Source of the DNA: Candidatus Accumulibacter sp. ACC003
GTDB lineage: Bacteria; Pseudomonadota; Gammaproteobacteria; Burkholderiales; Rhodocyclaceae
Reading direction: 5' to 3'
Length of the DNA stretch: 64,000 bases
NCBI RefSeq assembly: GCF_907163085.1
Contig: NZ_CAJQTX010000002.1
Location: forward strand, 310,001-374,000
Within the stretch, counting starts at the first letter, position 1. The number at the start of each line of letters is the position of its first letter. This document shows, piece by piece, positions 9,313 through 18,679 of this stretch. Made by a program: the position numbers and the translations under genes. The notes beneath the pieces are model-generated. The model was not told the origin of the DNA and searched no databases. It saw only the letters and a program-made list of their open reading frames with translations.

Positions 9313-11163
9313 ATGCCGGGGCCAGGCAAAGCGCGCCAGCGCAAGCTTCGCAAGGTCCTGGCGGCGTTCGCGCTGGCGCTGCCGCTGCTCTTTGCGACCT
9401 ACCACTACCGCTTTCACGCCGGCGTCGACGAACTCTCGACGCACGCCAGCCAGCGCCTGGCGCTGGCGTCGGCCAGCCTGAATGCCGAGCTGCAGCGCTT
9501 CGCCAGCCTGCCGGCGGTGCTCGCCGAGCATCCGGCGCTCCGCAAGTTGCTCGCCGACCCCGGCAAGCCGACGCGCATCGCCGAGGTCAACGACCTGCTC
9601 GAACGGATGCGGCAGCGCAGCGACGCGGCGATGCTGTACCTGATGGACCCGACCGGCAAGACCCTGGCGGCCAGCAACTGGCGTGGCGCCGACAGTTTCG
9701 TCGGTCAGAACTACGGCTTCCGACCGTACTTTCGCGTCGCCCTGGCGGGCGGCAGCGGGATGTTCTTCGGCGTCGGGGTGACGACGCGCGTGCCCGGTTT
9801 TTTTATTGCCCACCCGGTTCTCGACGACGGCCGGGTCGTCGGCGTGCTGGCCGTCAAGGTCGAACTCGACGTGCTCGAAAGCACCTGGGCCGAGAGCGGC
9901 GAGTCGCTGATGGTCGTCGACCAGCACGGCGTCGTCGCGCTGTCGTCCAACGCGGCCTGGAACTTCGCCACCCTGACGCTCCTGACGGCCGAGTCACGAC
10001 GGCAGTTGCAGGAAACCCGCCAGTATTTCACCGAAAGGCTCGCGCCACTGCCGCTGCAGTGGCTGGACGAGCAGCGCGTGGCGCTCGACGGACGCCAATT
10101 CGTCGTTCAGCAGCGGCAGCTGCAGTGGATCGACTGGCGCATGCTGATCCTCGCCGATACCGCGCCGGCGGCGGCCGCCGCACGTTCGCTGACGCTGGCC
10201 GTCGGGCTCGGCTTGTGCGTCGTGGTCGTTGGTAGCCTGTACTGGCGGCAGCGCGCCCGCCGGCTGCGCGAGCGCTTGAGCGCGCAGAGCGTACTCGAGC
10301 GAACGGTCAGCGAACGCACCGCCGACCTGGCGGCCACCAACGACCGCCTGCAGCGCGAGATCGACGAGCGCGTCAGCGCCGAGCAGAAGTTGCGCGTTGC
10401 CCAACGCGCACTGATCGAAGCCAACCGACTGGCGGCGCTCGGCCAGATGGCCGCCGGTGTGGCGCATGAACTCAATCAGCCGCTGTCGGCGCTGCGTGGC
10501 TTTGCCGGCAACAGTCTGACTTTCATCGAACGTCGCCGCTTCGAACCGCTGCAGGATAATCTGCACCAGATCATCGAGCTGATCGAGCGCATGGCGCGCC
10601 TGACGGCGCAGCTGAAGGTTTTCGCGTCGCGCCAGAGTACCTCGCTGCGGCGTTCGCCAGCCGGCCGTGCGCCGGTACGGCCGACGATCGCCACGGTCGC
10701 CGGCTGGTTCGCCAGGCGGCTCGAAGACGCGGGAATCAGCCTGCGGGTGTCGGCAGAGCCGATCGAGTTTCCGCTCGAAGCGCAGGCACTCGAGCAGGTC
10801 TTGTCGAATCTTCTCGGCAACGCCGTCGATGCGCTTGCCGGCCGGGCCGACGCGGTCATCGAATTGCGGGCATCGCTCAGCAACGGCGAGCGGCGGCTGG
10901 AAGTCGCCGACAATGGCCCGGGAATCCCCGCCGAATTGCGCGAGCGGATCAGCCAGCCGTTCTTTTCAACGAAGCCGCTTGGCCAGGGTCTCGGGCTGGG
11001 CCTGCCGATCGTCAGCGATCTCGTCGAGGGTTCGGGCGGGCGCTTCGAAATCGCTGCCGGCGACGGCGGTGAAGGGAGCGGAACAGTGGTTCGCGCGCGC
11101 TGGCCGGCGAGCACCTTGCAGCCGGCGGCCGAGTCCGCCGTCGCAAACGAGACAATCGAGTGA
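9313..11163 (+). CDS. DctB-type sensor histidine kinase
   Basis: A 616-residue membrane sensor kinase. There is a transmembrane helix at about residues 12-30 and a periplasmic double-Cache-like sensing region to about residue 285 containing the DctB-like phrase SFVGQNYGFRPYF. A second helix follows near 290-310, then a coiled coil and the kinase core. His385 in AAGVAHELNQPLSAL is the phosphoacceptor. The N box (NLLGNAVDAL), G1 (DNGPGIP), F box (FFSTKPLGQGLGLGL) and G2 complete the ATPase. The ATG at 9313 lies 4 bp after the DUF1850 stop. It should phosphorylate the regulator encoded immediately downstream. Given the TRAP-TAXI genes upstream, the sensed molecule is probably the transported solute. 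Confidence 0.9.
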   Translation: MPGPGKARQRKLRKVLAAFALALPLLFATYHYRFHAGVDELSTHASQRLALASASLNAELQRFASLPAVLAEHPALRKLLADPGKPTRIAEVNDLLERMRQRSDAAMLYLMDPTGKTLAASNWRGADSFVGQNYGFRPYFRVALAGGSGMFFGVGVTTRVPGFFIAHPVLDDGRVVGVLAVKVELDVLESTWAESGESLMVVDQHGVVALSSNAAWNFATLTLLTAESRRQLQETRQYFTERLAPLPLQWLDEQRVALDGRQFVVQQRQLQWIDWRMLILADTAPAAAAARSLTLAVGLGLCVVVVGSLYWRQRARRLRERLSAQSVLERTVSERTADLAATNDRLQREIDERVSAEQKLRVAQRALIEANRLAALGQMAAGVAHELNQPLSALRGFAGNSLTFIERRRFEPLQDNLHQIIELIERMARLTAQLKVFASRQSTSLRRSPAGRAPVRPTIATVAGWFARRLEDAGISLRVSAEPIEFPLEAQALEQVLSNLLGNAVDALAGRADAVIELRASLSNGERRLEVADNGPGIPAELRERISQPFFSTKPLGQGLGLGLPIVSDLVEGSGGRFEIAAGDGGEGSGTVVRARWPASTLQPAAESAVANETIE

Positions 11164-11174
11164 AGGAAGCAGCG

Positions 11175-12521
11175 ATGCGGGTCATTTACGTCGAGGACGA
11201 CGACGCGGTACGCGCCGCCGGCTGCCAGACCTTTGCGCTGGCCGACCTGCCGGTGGACGATTTTGCGCGCGCCGAGCCGGCGCTGGCCCGGCTGACGGCC
11301 GCTCAGGCGGTGGTCCTGGTCACCGACGTTCGTTTACCGGGAATCGACGGCCTGGAGCTGCTGCGCCGCGTTGTCGCCGTCGACGCCGACCTGCCGGTGA
11401 TTCTGGTCACCGGCCACGGCGACGTCTCGATGGCCGTCGACGCGATGCGCGCCGGCGCCTACGATTTCATCGAAAAGCCGTTCGCCCCCGAGCGACTCGT
11501 CGACGTCGTCCGCCGCGCCATCGAAAAGCGCCGCCTGGTGCTCGAGAACCGGGCCTTGAAAGCGCGCCTGGCGCAAAACTCCGGCGTCGCTGGCCTGCTC
11601 GGTAATAGCCCGGCGATGTGCCAGCTGCGCACCTTGATCGCCGAGCTGGGCGATACCGAAGTCGACGTATTGATCCACGGCGAAACCGGTACCGGCAAGG
11701 AACGCGTCGCCCGCGGTTTGCATCAGGCCGGGCGACGACGGAGTGGCCACTTCGTCGCCGTCAATTGCGCGGCGCTGCCGGAAGCGATCTTCGAGAGCGA
11801 GATGTTCGGCGTCGAGCCCGGCGCCTATACCGGCGCCACGCGCAGCCGCGCCGGCAAGATCGAACACGCCAGCGGCGGTACACTGTTCCTCGACGAGATC
11901 GAAGGCATGCCGCTCGGCCTGCAGGCCAAGTTGCTGCGCGTGCTGCAGGAGCGTGTCGTCGAGCGCCTGGGATCGAATCGCCTACTGCCGCTCGACTGCC
12001 GCGTCGTCGCGGCGACCAAGGTCGACCTCAAGGCGGCCAGCGAGGCCGGCCACTTTCGCGCCGATCTCTATTACCGCCTGAATGTCGTCACCTTGCTGGC
12101 GCCACCGCTACGCGAAAGGCGCGAGGATATCGAGCCGCTGTTCAAGGTTTTCTGTCTCGAGGCGGCCGACCGCTACGGCCGTGCGCTGCCGGCCATGCCA
12201 GTGGCCATCGCTGACTGGCTGATGGCGCAGGACTGGCCGGGTAATGTCCGCGAACTGCAGCACGCCGCCGAGCGCTTCGTGCTCGGCGTCTGGCGGCCGC
12301 ATGCCCATTCGCCCGACGCTCCCGACAGCGGCTTGAGCATGCCACAACGCGTCGCGGCCTTTGAACTACTGCTGATCGAGAACGCCCTGCAAGAAACGCA
12401 AGGCGAGATCGCCGGCGCCGCGGCGACGCTCGGCATCCCGCGCAAGACGCTCTACGACAAGCTCGCCAAGCTCGAGGTCGACGTCACACGTTTTCGCGCC
12501 GCGCCGCCGCCAGCGCGCTGA
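11175..12521 (+). CDS. DctD-type sigma-54-dependent response regulator
   Basis: A 448-residue NtrC-class activator. The receiver domain has the acidic pocket VEDDD, the phosphorylation site Asp51 in VTDVRLPG and the lysine in FIEKPF. The AAA+ domain has Walker A GETGTGKE, the sigma-54 contact loop GAYTGA at residues 216-221 (Tyr replaces the common Phe) and Walker B GTLFLDEIE. A Fis-type helix-turn-helix ends the protein (GEIAGAAATLGIPRKTLYDKL). The ATG at 11175 has GAAGGAAG before it. A GTG at 11160 overlapping the kinase stop as GTGA is an alternative. Its target is most likely the sigma-54 promoter at 5753, with the palindrome at 5620 as enhancer. Confidence 0.9.
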   Translation: MRVIYVEDDDAVRAAGCQTFALADLPVDDFARAEPALARLTAAQAVVLVTDVRLPGIDGLELLRRVVAVDADLPVILVTGHGDVSMAVDAMRAGAYDFIEKPFAPERLVDVVRRAIEKRRLVLENRALKARLAQNSGVAGLLGNSPAMCQLRTLIAELGDTEVDVLIHGETGTGKERVARGLHQAGRRRSGHFVAVNCAALPEAIFESEMFGVEPGAYTGATRSRAGKIEHASGGTLFLDEIEGMPLGLQAKLLRVLQERVVERLGSNRLLPLDCRVVAATKVDLKAASEAGHFRADLYYRLNVVTLLAPPLRERREDIEPLFKVFCLEAADRYGRALPAMPVAIADWLMAQDWPGNVRELQHAAERFVLGVWRPHAHSPDAPDSGLSMPQRVAAFELLLIENALQETQGEIAGAAATLGIPRKTLYDKLAKLEVDVTRFRAAPPPAR

Positions 12522-12560
12522 GCAGCGGCCGCTGGCGATCGGCGAACGCCGGCGGCAATC

Positions 12561-12585
12561 GGCCAGCGCAGCGCCGCTGCGCGCC
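12561..12585. terminator. Possible bidirectional hairpin between convergent genes
   Basis: GCGCAG (12566-12571) pairs with CTGCGC (12577-12582) around a 5-base loop, in the short space left of the IS element. No T-run follows, so termination is uncertain. Before the insertion it would have served the regulator gene and the CoA-transferase gene, which converge here. Confidence 0.3.
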
Positions 12586-12603
12586 AGCTTGATCGGCGCA
12601 CTC

Positions 12604-13749
12604 TAGTGTCTAATTGCATTATTAACCGGTAGTAACTATCATGCTTCTCCATTGCTTCGTGGTGGAGGAGATGTGGTGGGACGTGTGGCGGTGGCGCTGT
12701 CTTGCACAGCGGAGGTGAAGGAGGAATTGGAGCGTATGTCACGGAGTCGCAGTGGCGAGGTTCGCTTGGCCGAGCGAGCGAGAATCGTGCTGGGTTGTTT
12801 GGAGGGTCTGCGAAACGACGAGGTTGCCCGCGCAGTTGGCGTACGTGCGAACACGGTGGGGCTGTGGCGTCGGCGCTTTGCCGAGCATGGTTTGTCGGGC
12901 TTGCGTGATGCTGCGCGGCCGGGCAAGCCGGCGAAGTACGGGCAGGATCTGCGTGACCGCATTCTGGCGCAACTCGAACGGACACCGCCGGAAGGTATGG
13001 CAAGTTGGGATGGTGGTTCGCTGGCGAAGGCGCTGGAAGTATCGGACGATGCCGTGTGGCGCGTGTTGCGTCGGGAGGGCATCCAGCTGCAGCGGCATCG
13101 CTCCTGGTGCGTGAGCACGGACCCAGAGTTCGCCGCCAAAGCAGCGGATGTCATCGGGTTGTACCTTAACCCACCTGAAAACGCGCTGGTCCTGAGCGTC
13201 GACGAGAAACCCTCGATCCAGGCTCTGGAGCGTCGGCGCGGCTATGTCCAAACCAGTAGCGGAAAGGTGGTTCAGGGACTGAAAAGCACCTACAAACGCC
13301 ATGGCACGGTCAACCTGTTCGCCGCCCTCGAAGTGGCCACCGGCGTCATTCGAGGCAAGACTACCCTAACCAAGAAGCGCGCTGATTTCCAGGCCTTCAT
13401 GGAGGAGACCATCGCTGATGAACCCGTCGACCGTGAGATCCACGTCATCTTGGACAACCTCAACACGCACAAGAAAAACGACGAGTGGCTCGCCGCTCAC
13501 CCCAACGTCACCTTTCACTTCACGCCCACCAGCGCCAGTTGGCTAAACCAAGTGGAGATTTGGTTCGGCATCTTCCAGCGCAAGACCCTGAGAAACGCCA
13601 GCTTCTCGAGCCTGGATCAACTCGTTGCCGCCATTCACAGCTTCACCGCGGCTTACAACCAGAACGCCGCCCCATTCGCCTGGCGAAAGCGAGAGGTCAA
13701 GGGCGCGCAGCTGCGGAATACTATCGTTAATCTATGCAATTAAACACTA
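12604..13749 (+). mobile_element. IS630-family insertion sequence, complete
   Basis: The element is bounded by TA dinucleotides (12604-12605 and 13748-13749), the target duplication produced by IS630/mariner-type transposition. Its ends are inverted repeats: TAGTGTCTAATTGCAT on the left against TAGTGTTTAATTGCAT read inward from the right, with further matches (ATTAAC) inside. It carries one intact transposase gene. The left flank is the 3' end of the DctD-like gene region and the right flank is the stop codon of the CoA-transferase gene. The AT-rich ends stand out from the GC-rich surroundings. Confidence 0.92.
12676..13743 (+). CDS. IS630-family DDE transposase
   Basis: A 355-residue transposase. 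The N-terminal half carries a helix-turn-helix of the winged Psq/Lrp style (LRNDEVARAVGVRANTVGLWRRRF) and the phrase HGLSGLRDAARPGKP typical of IS630. The catalytic DDE triad follows: Asp in LSVDEKPSIQALE, Asp in VILDNLNTHK and Glu in SWLNQVEIWFGIFQRK. The frame is intact, so the element may still be active. GGAGGAG at 12664-12670 lies 5 bp before the GTG at 12676, which decides the start; a TTG at 12652 is upstream in the same frame. The stop lies just inside the right terminal repeat. Confidence 0.92.
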   Translation: MGRVAVALSCTAEVKEELERMSRSRSGEVRLAERARIVLGCLEGLRNDEVARAVGVRANTVGLWRRRFAEHGLSGLRDAARPGKPAKYGQDLRDRILAQLERTPPEGMASWDGGSLAKALEVSDDAVWRVLRREGIQLQRHRSWCVSTDPEFAAKAADVIGLYLNPPENALVLSVDEKPSIQALERRRGYVQTSSGKVVQGLKSTYKRHGTVNLFAALEVATGVIRGKTTLTKKRADFQAFMEETIADEPVDREIHVILDNLNTHKKNDEWLAAHPNVTFHFTPTSASWLNQVEIWFGIFQRKTLRNASFSSLDQLVAAIHSFTAAYNQNAAPFAWRKREVKGAQLRNTIVNLCN

Positions 13750-14967
13750 GACGACGCCGGCTCGCCGCAGCGCGGCGATCCGGCTGTCGCTGTAGCCGAG
13801 GCTACGCAATACGGCGTCGCTATCCTCGCCGAGCGTCGGCGGCGCCTTGCGGTATTCGACCGGCGTCGCCGATAGCTGGATCGGATTGGCGACCTGTGGT
13901 GCCAAGCCGCCGCTGGCGTGCGGCATCGCGAGGCGCAGGCCGCGCGCCAGCACCTGCGGGTCGGCGAAGACGCCGGCCAGGTCGTTGATCGGACCACAGG
14001 GCACCGCCGCTTGCTCGAGCGCGGCGATCCATTCGGCGGTCGTCCGGAGAACGGTATTCTGCCGCAGCAGCGGGATCAACTGCTGGCGGTTCTTGACGCG
14101 CGCTGCGTTGCTCGCGAAACGCTCGTCGCTGGCCCATTCGGGATGCCCGGCAACGGCGCAGAAGCGCGCGAACTGGCCGTCGTTGCCGACCGCCAGGATC
14201 ATGTCGCCGTCGGCGGTCGGAAAATCCTGATACGGGACGATGTTCGGGTGGGCGTTGCCCATCCGCCTGGGCGCGCTGCCGGAAACCAGATAATTCATCG
14301 CCTGGTTGGCCAGGCAGGCGACCTGCACGTCGAGCAGCGCCAGGTCGATGTGCTGGCCTTCGCCGCTGCGCCAACCCGCACGGTCACGATGCGCCAGCGC
14401 GGCGAGAATGGCGTTGCCGGCGTAGAGACCGGTGAGGATGTCGGTCAGGGCGACGCCGACCTTCTGCGGCCCGGCGCCGGGCTCGCCGTCGGGCGTGCCG
14501 CTCAGGCTCATCAGTCCACCCATGCCCTGGATCAGGAAGTCGTAGCCGGCGCGCGGCGCGTACGGTCCGCTGTGGCCAAAGCCGGTGATCGAGCAATAGA
14601 CGAGTTGCCGATTGAGCGCGTGCAGGCTGGGGTAGTCGAGGCCGTAGCCGGCGAGGCCGCCGAGCTTGAAATTTTCGATCAGCACATCGGCGTCGCGCGC
14701 CAGTTGGCGAACGATTTCCTGTCCCTCGGGACGCGTGATGTCGACCGTCAGCGAGTACTTGTTACGGTTGGTGCACAAGAAATACGCCGCCTCGCGCGTC
14801 GGCTGGCCGTCGCCATCGGCCAGCCACGGCGGCCCCCAGCTACGCGTGTCGTCGCCGCAGCCAGGGCGCTCGACCTTGATCACCTCGGCGCCGAGGTCGG
14901 CCAGCAACTGGCTGGCCCACGGTCCGGCGAGGACGCGCGACAGGTCGAGCACGCGCAGGTGCGACAA
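13747..14967 (-). CDS. CaiB/BaiF CoA-transferase, probable succinyl-CoA:glutarate-type transferase
   Basis: A 406-residue class III CoA-transferase. MSHLRVLDLSRVLAGPWASQ, then LADLGAEVIKVERPG, open the protein. Asp176 in VALTDILTG is at the position of the catalytic aspartate that forms the acyl anhydride. The gene follows glutaryl-CoA dehydrogenase on the same strand, and this pairing suggests that it makes or exchanges glutaryl-CoA. I chose the TTG at 14967 because residues before it are not family-like and no ATG or GTG precedes it; a CTG at 15018 overlapping the upstream stop is an alternative. The stop codon TAG (13749-13747) includes the TA of the IS630 target site. Confidence 0.85.
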   Translation of the reverse strand: MSHLRVLDLSRVLAGPWASQLLADLGAEVIKVERPGCGDDTRSWGPPWLADGDGQPTREAAYFLCTNRNKYSLTVDITRPEGQEIVRQLARDADVLIENFKLGGLAGYGLDYPSLHALNRQLVYCSITGFGHSGPYAPRAGYDFLIQGMGGLMSLSGTPDGEPGAGPQKVGVALTDILTGLYAGNAILAALAHRDRAGWRSGEGQHIDLALLDVQVACLANQAMNYLVSGSAPRRMGNAHPNIVPYQDFPTADGDMILAVGNDGQFARFCAVAGHPEWASDERFASNAARVKNRQQLIPLLRQNTVLRTTAEWIAALEQAAVPCGPINDLAGVFADPQVLARGLRLAMPHASGGLAPQVANPIQLSATPVEYRKAPPTLGEDSDAVLRSLGYSDSRIAALRRAGVV

Positions 14968-15014
14968 TGCGCCGCGCTGGCTCGCCGCGTCGGCCGGAAG
15001 CTCGGTCGGCGGAT

Positions 15015-16199
15015 TCAGAAGGCGGCGATGCCGGTCTGCGCCCGGCCGAGGATCAGGGCGTGCACGTCGTGCGTCCCTTCGTAGGTGTTGACCACCTCGA
15101 GGTTGACCATATGGCGGATGACGCCGAACTCGTCCGAGATACCGTTGCCACCCAGCATGTCGCGTGCGCAGCGGGCAATGTCCAGCGACTTGCCGCAGGA
15201 GTTGCGCTTCATCATCGAGGTCATCTCGGGGGTCGCGCTGCCGTCGTCCTTCATCCGTCCGAGGCGCAGACAGCCTTGCAGCGCCAGCGTTATTTCGCTC
15301 TGCATGTCGGCCAGCTTCTTCTGGATCAGCTGATTGGCTGCCAGCGGACGACCGAACTGCTGGCGGTCTAGCGTGTATTGCCGCGCCGTGTGCCAACAGA
15401 ACTCGGCAGCGCCGAGCGCGCCCCAGGAGATGCCGTAGCGCGCCGAATCGAGGCAGGTGAACGGCCCTTTGAGGCCGCGAACGTCCGGCAAGGCGTTCTC
15501 CTCGGGAACGAACACCTCGTCCATGACGATCTCGCCGGTGATCGACGTGCGCAAGCCGACCTTGCCGTGGATCGCCGGCGCCGACAGGCCGCTCATTCCC
15601 TTGTCGAGGATGAAGCCACGAATCGTACCGGCGTCGTCCTTGGCCCAGACGATGAAGACGTCGGCGATCGGTGAATTGGTGATCCACATCTTGCTGCCCG
15701 ACAGTCGATAGCCGCCGTCGACCCGGCGCGCGCGGCTGATCATGCTGCCGGGATCGGAGCCGTGATTGGGCTCGGTCAGGCCGAAGCAGCCGATCAACTC
15801 GCCGCTCGCCAGTTGCGGTAGGTACCTGCGCTTCTGCTCCTCGGTGCCGAAGACGTAGATCGGCACCATCACCAGCGACGACTGCACGCTCATCATCGAG
15901 CGATAGCCCGAATCGACGCGCTCGACCTCGCGGGCGACCAGGCCATAACTGACGTAGTTGAGCCCGGCACCGCCATACTCGGGTGGAATCGTCGAACCGA
16001 GCAGGCCCATTTCGCCCATTTCGCGGAAAATCGCCGGGTCGGTCCGCTCGTGCCGAAACGAATCCTGGACGCGCGGCAGCAGGCTTCCCTGGCAGTAGTC
16101 GCGCGCCGCATCGCGCAACAGGCGCTCGTCCTCACTGAGCTGCGCCTCGAGCAGCAAGGGGTCGGCCCAATCAAATCTCGCTTTCGCTGTCTTGCTCAT
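15015..16199 (-). CDS. gcdH: Glutaryl-CoA dehydrogenase
   Basis: A 394-residue acyl-CoA dehydrogenase. The sequence is typical of the decarboxylating glutaryl-CoA enzyme: [19 protein letters not shown] carries the substrate-carboxylate arginine, [14 protein letters not shown] and [13 protein letters not shown] line the FAD site, and [15 protein letters not shown] is the group's signature. Glu374 in [11 protein letters not shown] is the catalytic base. The reaction is glutaryl-CoA to crotonyl-CoA plus CO2, feeding beta-oxidation from lysine, tryptophan or benzoyl-CoA degradation. The ATG at 16199 is preceded by AGGGAGA. It is probably the first gene of an operon with the CoA-transferase, whose start lies 47 bp beyond the stop. 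No LysR-type regulator is adjacent. Confidence 0.92.
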   Translation of the reverse strand: MSKTAKARFDWADPLLLEAQLSEDERLLRDAARDYCQGSLLPRVQDSFRHERTDPAIFREMGEMGLLGSTIPPEYGGAGLNYVSYGLVAREVERVDSGYRSMMSVQSSLVMVPIYVFGTEEQKRRYLPQLASGELIGCFGLTEPNHGSDPGSMISRARRVDGGYRLSGSKMWITNSPIADVFIVWAKDDAGTIRGFILDKGMSGLSAPAIHGKVGLRTSITGEIVMDEVFVPEENALPDVRGLKGPFTCLDSARYGISWGALGAAEFCWHTARQYTLDRQQFGRPLAANQLIQKKLADMQSEITLALQGCLRLGRMKDDGSATPEMTSMMKRNSCGKSLDIARCARDMLGGNGISDEFGVIRHMVNLEVVNTYEGTHDVHALILGRAQTGIAAF

Positions 16200-16291
16200 G
16201 CACGTCTCCCTGCTGGTTTTCGCCACCGAAGCGGAGATCCGCGGAAGGCGATCGGCGGCAGCAAGAGTCGAGTATCGTTTGCTGACGGCAA

Positions 16292-16837
16292 TCAAGCAAG
16301 ACCTTGCGGACGCCGACGGCGGCGTCGCCAGGCACGGATCAGGTACAGGCGCCACACGGCCCGCGTCAGTAGGTAACCCGACACCGCCAGACCGCAGGCC
16401 AGCGCCAGCAGGCCCAGCGCCAACGGCTTGGCAACCAGCAGCATCCACGCCTGCATGGCCTCGGTCCAGCCGACGAAGGCCGTCACCGAGAACTCCGGCG
16501 GCGCGATGAAGCCAGCGCCATCACCGCTCAACAGGCGGCCAAGCTGATAAGCGAGCAGGTACAGCGGCACAATCGTCAGCGGGTTGGTGTACAGTGTCAC
16601 GAGCAAGGCCAGTGGCAGATTGACGCGGCAGATCAGCGCCGCGAGCGCCGCGCCGATCATTTGCAGCGGCCCGGGGATCAAGCCGCAAAACAGTCCGGCG
16701 GCAACCGCACCGGCGGCTGAATGGCGGTTGAGGTGCCATAAGCGCGGATGCAACAGCGACGACTGGAACGGACGCAAATACGCGTTGCGGCGAATCGTCT
16801 CCTGGTCGGGAAGGTATTTTGCAAGGTAGCGGCGCAT
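16292..16837 (-). CDS. DUF2062 domain-containing membrane protein
   Basis: A 181-residue protein with an N-terminal basic segment, then hydrophobic helices. [23 protein letters not shown] and [21 protein letters not shown] are the DUF2062 core, here with TNPLT as the conserved turn. Three to four membrane helices are visible and the C-terminus is rich in arginine. Function of the family is unknown; some members are fused to glycosyltransferases. The ATG at 16837 gives [18 protein letters not shown], the usual family start. It diverges from the DUF2249 gene, leaving 225 bp between them. Confidence 0.85.
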   Translation of the reverse strand: MRRYLAKYLPDQETIRRNAYLRPFQSSLLHPRLWHLNRHSAAGAVAAGLFCGLIPGPLQMIGAALAALICRVNLPLALLVTLYTNPLTIVPLYLLAYQLGRLLSGDGAGFIAPPEFSVTAFVGWTEAMQAWMLLVAKPLALGLLALACGLAVSGYLLTRAVWRLYLIRAWRRRRRRPQGLA

Positions 16838-17062
16838 GCGGGCGATTATCCTGGAAACTGCCGACGGCGAGGAGGAAAGCCGACGCGGCACGAGCGGTCG
16901 TGGCGCCTCGTCCACAGGCGTTCCGGCAACGGCTTCCTGGGCAGAGCTGACGCCCGCGTGCCGCGTACGGCTATTGCCGGCCCAGATCAAAGACAGCGCC
17001 ACGGCAGCGTCGGAGAATGCGCCGGTAACCCTACCCTTAGCCTTTTTCTCGCGGAGACCGCC

Positions 17063-17320
17063 ATGCATGCTTGTGACCAACCCACTATGGAAGCCATCTA
17101 CCCCTTCGACGCACGCGGCGTCGCCAAACGCTTTCGGCACGCGGCGATTTTTGGCGCGCTCGACGCGCTGCTGCCCGGCGAAACCATGCGCTTCTGCAAC
17201 GACCACGATCCGCTGCCCTTGCTCGCGCAGCTGCAGGCCCGCTATGGCGACGCACTGGCGATCAACTACGTGCAGCGTGAAGCCGGCGCGATCGTCATCG
17301 ATTTCGCCAGAAAAGCCTGA
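17063..17320 (+). CDS. DUF2249 domain-containing small protein
   Basis: An 85-residue protein. IYPFDARGVAKRFRHAAIFGALDALLPGETMRFCNDHDPLPLLAQL is a typical DUF2249 core (a TusA-like small fold) with the conserved NDHDPxPL motif. The ATG at 17063 follows GCGGAGA at the right distance. DUF2249 genes are common near nitrite, nitric oxide and other respiratory genes, and the family is suspected to help metal or sulfur handling; no activity is established to my knowledge. The following membrane-protein gene begins 105 bp later. Confidence 0.85.
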   Translation: MHACDQPTMEAIYPFDARGVAKRFRHAAIFGALDALLPGETMRFCNDHDPLPLLAQLQARYGDALAINYVQREAGAIVIDFARKA

Positions 17321-17425
17321 CGCAATCACGGCATCACGCTTTCGCCCCGGCATCACGCCCGTGGCGAAAGCGAGCGCCGCGCCGCTGCGCTGCCGCCGGC
17401 GCCGCTTCCTTGTTCAGGACCAGGC

Positions 17426-18559
17426 GTGCTGATCTACCTGGGTTTTTCGACCGTCGCCGTGTTCATCGCGGCGCTGCTCCTTGCCGATGCCGGCGGCACG
17501 TCGGCGCCAGCGCTCGCCCATCTGGTCTTCGCCGTCGGCATCGTGCCCTTGATCTTTGCGGCGATCGCTCATTTCGTTCCGGTCCTGACTCGCGGCCGCG
17601 CGGCGCCGCGAACCGTGCGACTGCTGCCGCTGCTCCTGCAATTGACCGGCGTACTGGTTTTTCGCGCTTTCATCGGCCAGGCGCCAGCGAACGCCCTGGC
17701 CGCGGCGGCGGCCAGCACCGCGCTGCTCGCCCTCGGCTTCGTCGGCTGGCTGATGTGCCGCGCCAAAGCGACGCTCGGCACGCCGCATCCCGGCTGGCTC
17801 TGGTACCTGCTGGCCATCCTCTTCCTGGCAACAGCGCTACTGCTGGTACCGGCGATGAGCGCGTGGCCACCACTACGACCACAGTTGCGTCTGCTGCATC
17901 TGCATCTGAACACCCTCGGCTTCATCGGCCTGAGCGCATTGGGAACGCTGCAGGTGCTGCTGCCGACGGCCTTGAGGACTCCCGATAGCGCCGCCGCCGG
18001 CAGGCTGCGCAGGCAGTTGCCGCTGGCCGCCGGAGGCGTCCTGGCGGTCGGCATCGGCGCCGCCTTCTGGACGCCGGCGGCACTGGTCGGCGCCGCCATG
18101 CTGCTGGCCATCACGCTCGAGACCGCTTTCTCGTGGTTGCGGCGTTACGGAGGGCAACGGCTGCTGCTCGATCCTGCGGCAGCGACGCTGCTCGCGGCAC
18201 TGGCCGGCTTCGTGCTGCTCATCGGCCTGGGCGTCGCGCACGCCTTCGGCGTCCTCGCTGGCGACGACGCGGTACCGGCCTTCGTCGTCGCCTTCCTGTT
18301 GCCGCTGGTCAGCGGTGCGCTGACGCAGTTGCTGCCGGTCTGGTACCTCCCCGGCAAGCGCACGCCAGCGCGTGACCGCATGCACAGCGCGCTGCGTGCC
18401 GGTGGCGTTCTGCGCGCGCTACTGTTCGTCGTCGGCGGCGTCCTGCTGGCGCTCGGCATCGCCGACGCGCTGTGGCTGGCTGCGGTGGCGACGCTGTCCT
18501 TCGCCGTCGCCATACTGCGTTCGCTACTGCGGGCTCGCGAAGAGCGTGCACCGTCCTGA
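17426..18559 (+). CDS. Polytopic membrane protein of unknown function
   Basis: A 377-residue, strongly hydrophobic protein with about eleven to twelve predicted helices from a GTG start (MLIYLGFSTVAVFIAALLLAD). Several histidines lie in or near helices: ALAHLVFAVG, IAHFVPVLTRG and LLHLHLNTLGFIGLSALGTLQVL. This spacing resembles haem- or copper-binding membrane proteins such as NnrS or subunit I of haem-copper oxidases, but I do not recognise the family with confidence. It follows a DUF2249 gene, a pairing that favours a role in respiration or nitrogen-oxide metabolism. No strong ribosome binding site is visible (only CAGGAC upstream). Confidence 0.75.
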   Translation: MLIYLGFSTVAVFIAALLLADAGGTSAPALAHLVFAVGIVPLIFAAIAHFVPVLTRGRAAPRTVRLLPLLLQLTGVLVFRAFIGQAPANALAAAAASTALLALGFVGWLMCRAKATLGTPHPGWLWYLLAILFLATALLLVPAMSAWPPLRPQLRLLHLHLNTLGFIGLSALGTLQVLLPTALRTPDSAAAGRLRRQLPLAAGGVLAVGIGAAFWTPAALVGAAMLLAITLETAFSWLRRYGGQRLLLDPAAATLLAALAGFVLLIGLGVAHAFGVLAGDDAVPAFVVAFLLPLVSGALTQLLPVWYLPGKRTPARDRMHSALRAGGVLRALLFVVGGVLLALGIADALWLAAVATLSFAVAILRSLLRAREERAPS

Positions 18560-18679
18560 TTTGTCGTCTATAAACGGGTAGTTACGGATTACTTGTGAAT
18601 TAAGTCTCAAGATCTGCGAAAGCGATCCGTTTCCTGGCACATGGCCGCCTCACAGCGCCCCCCCGACGGAGCCCGCAAG

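Noticed and set aside
15690-16448. Longer N-termini of gcdH and of the 646-codon frame covering the CoA-transferase
   Set aside because: The added residues are arginine-rich, overlap the neighbouring gene or its control region, and lack family similarity.
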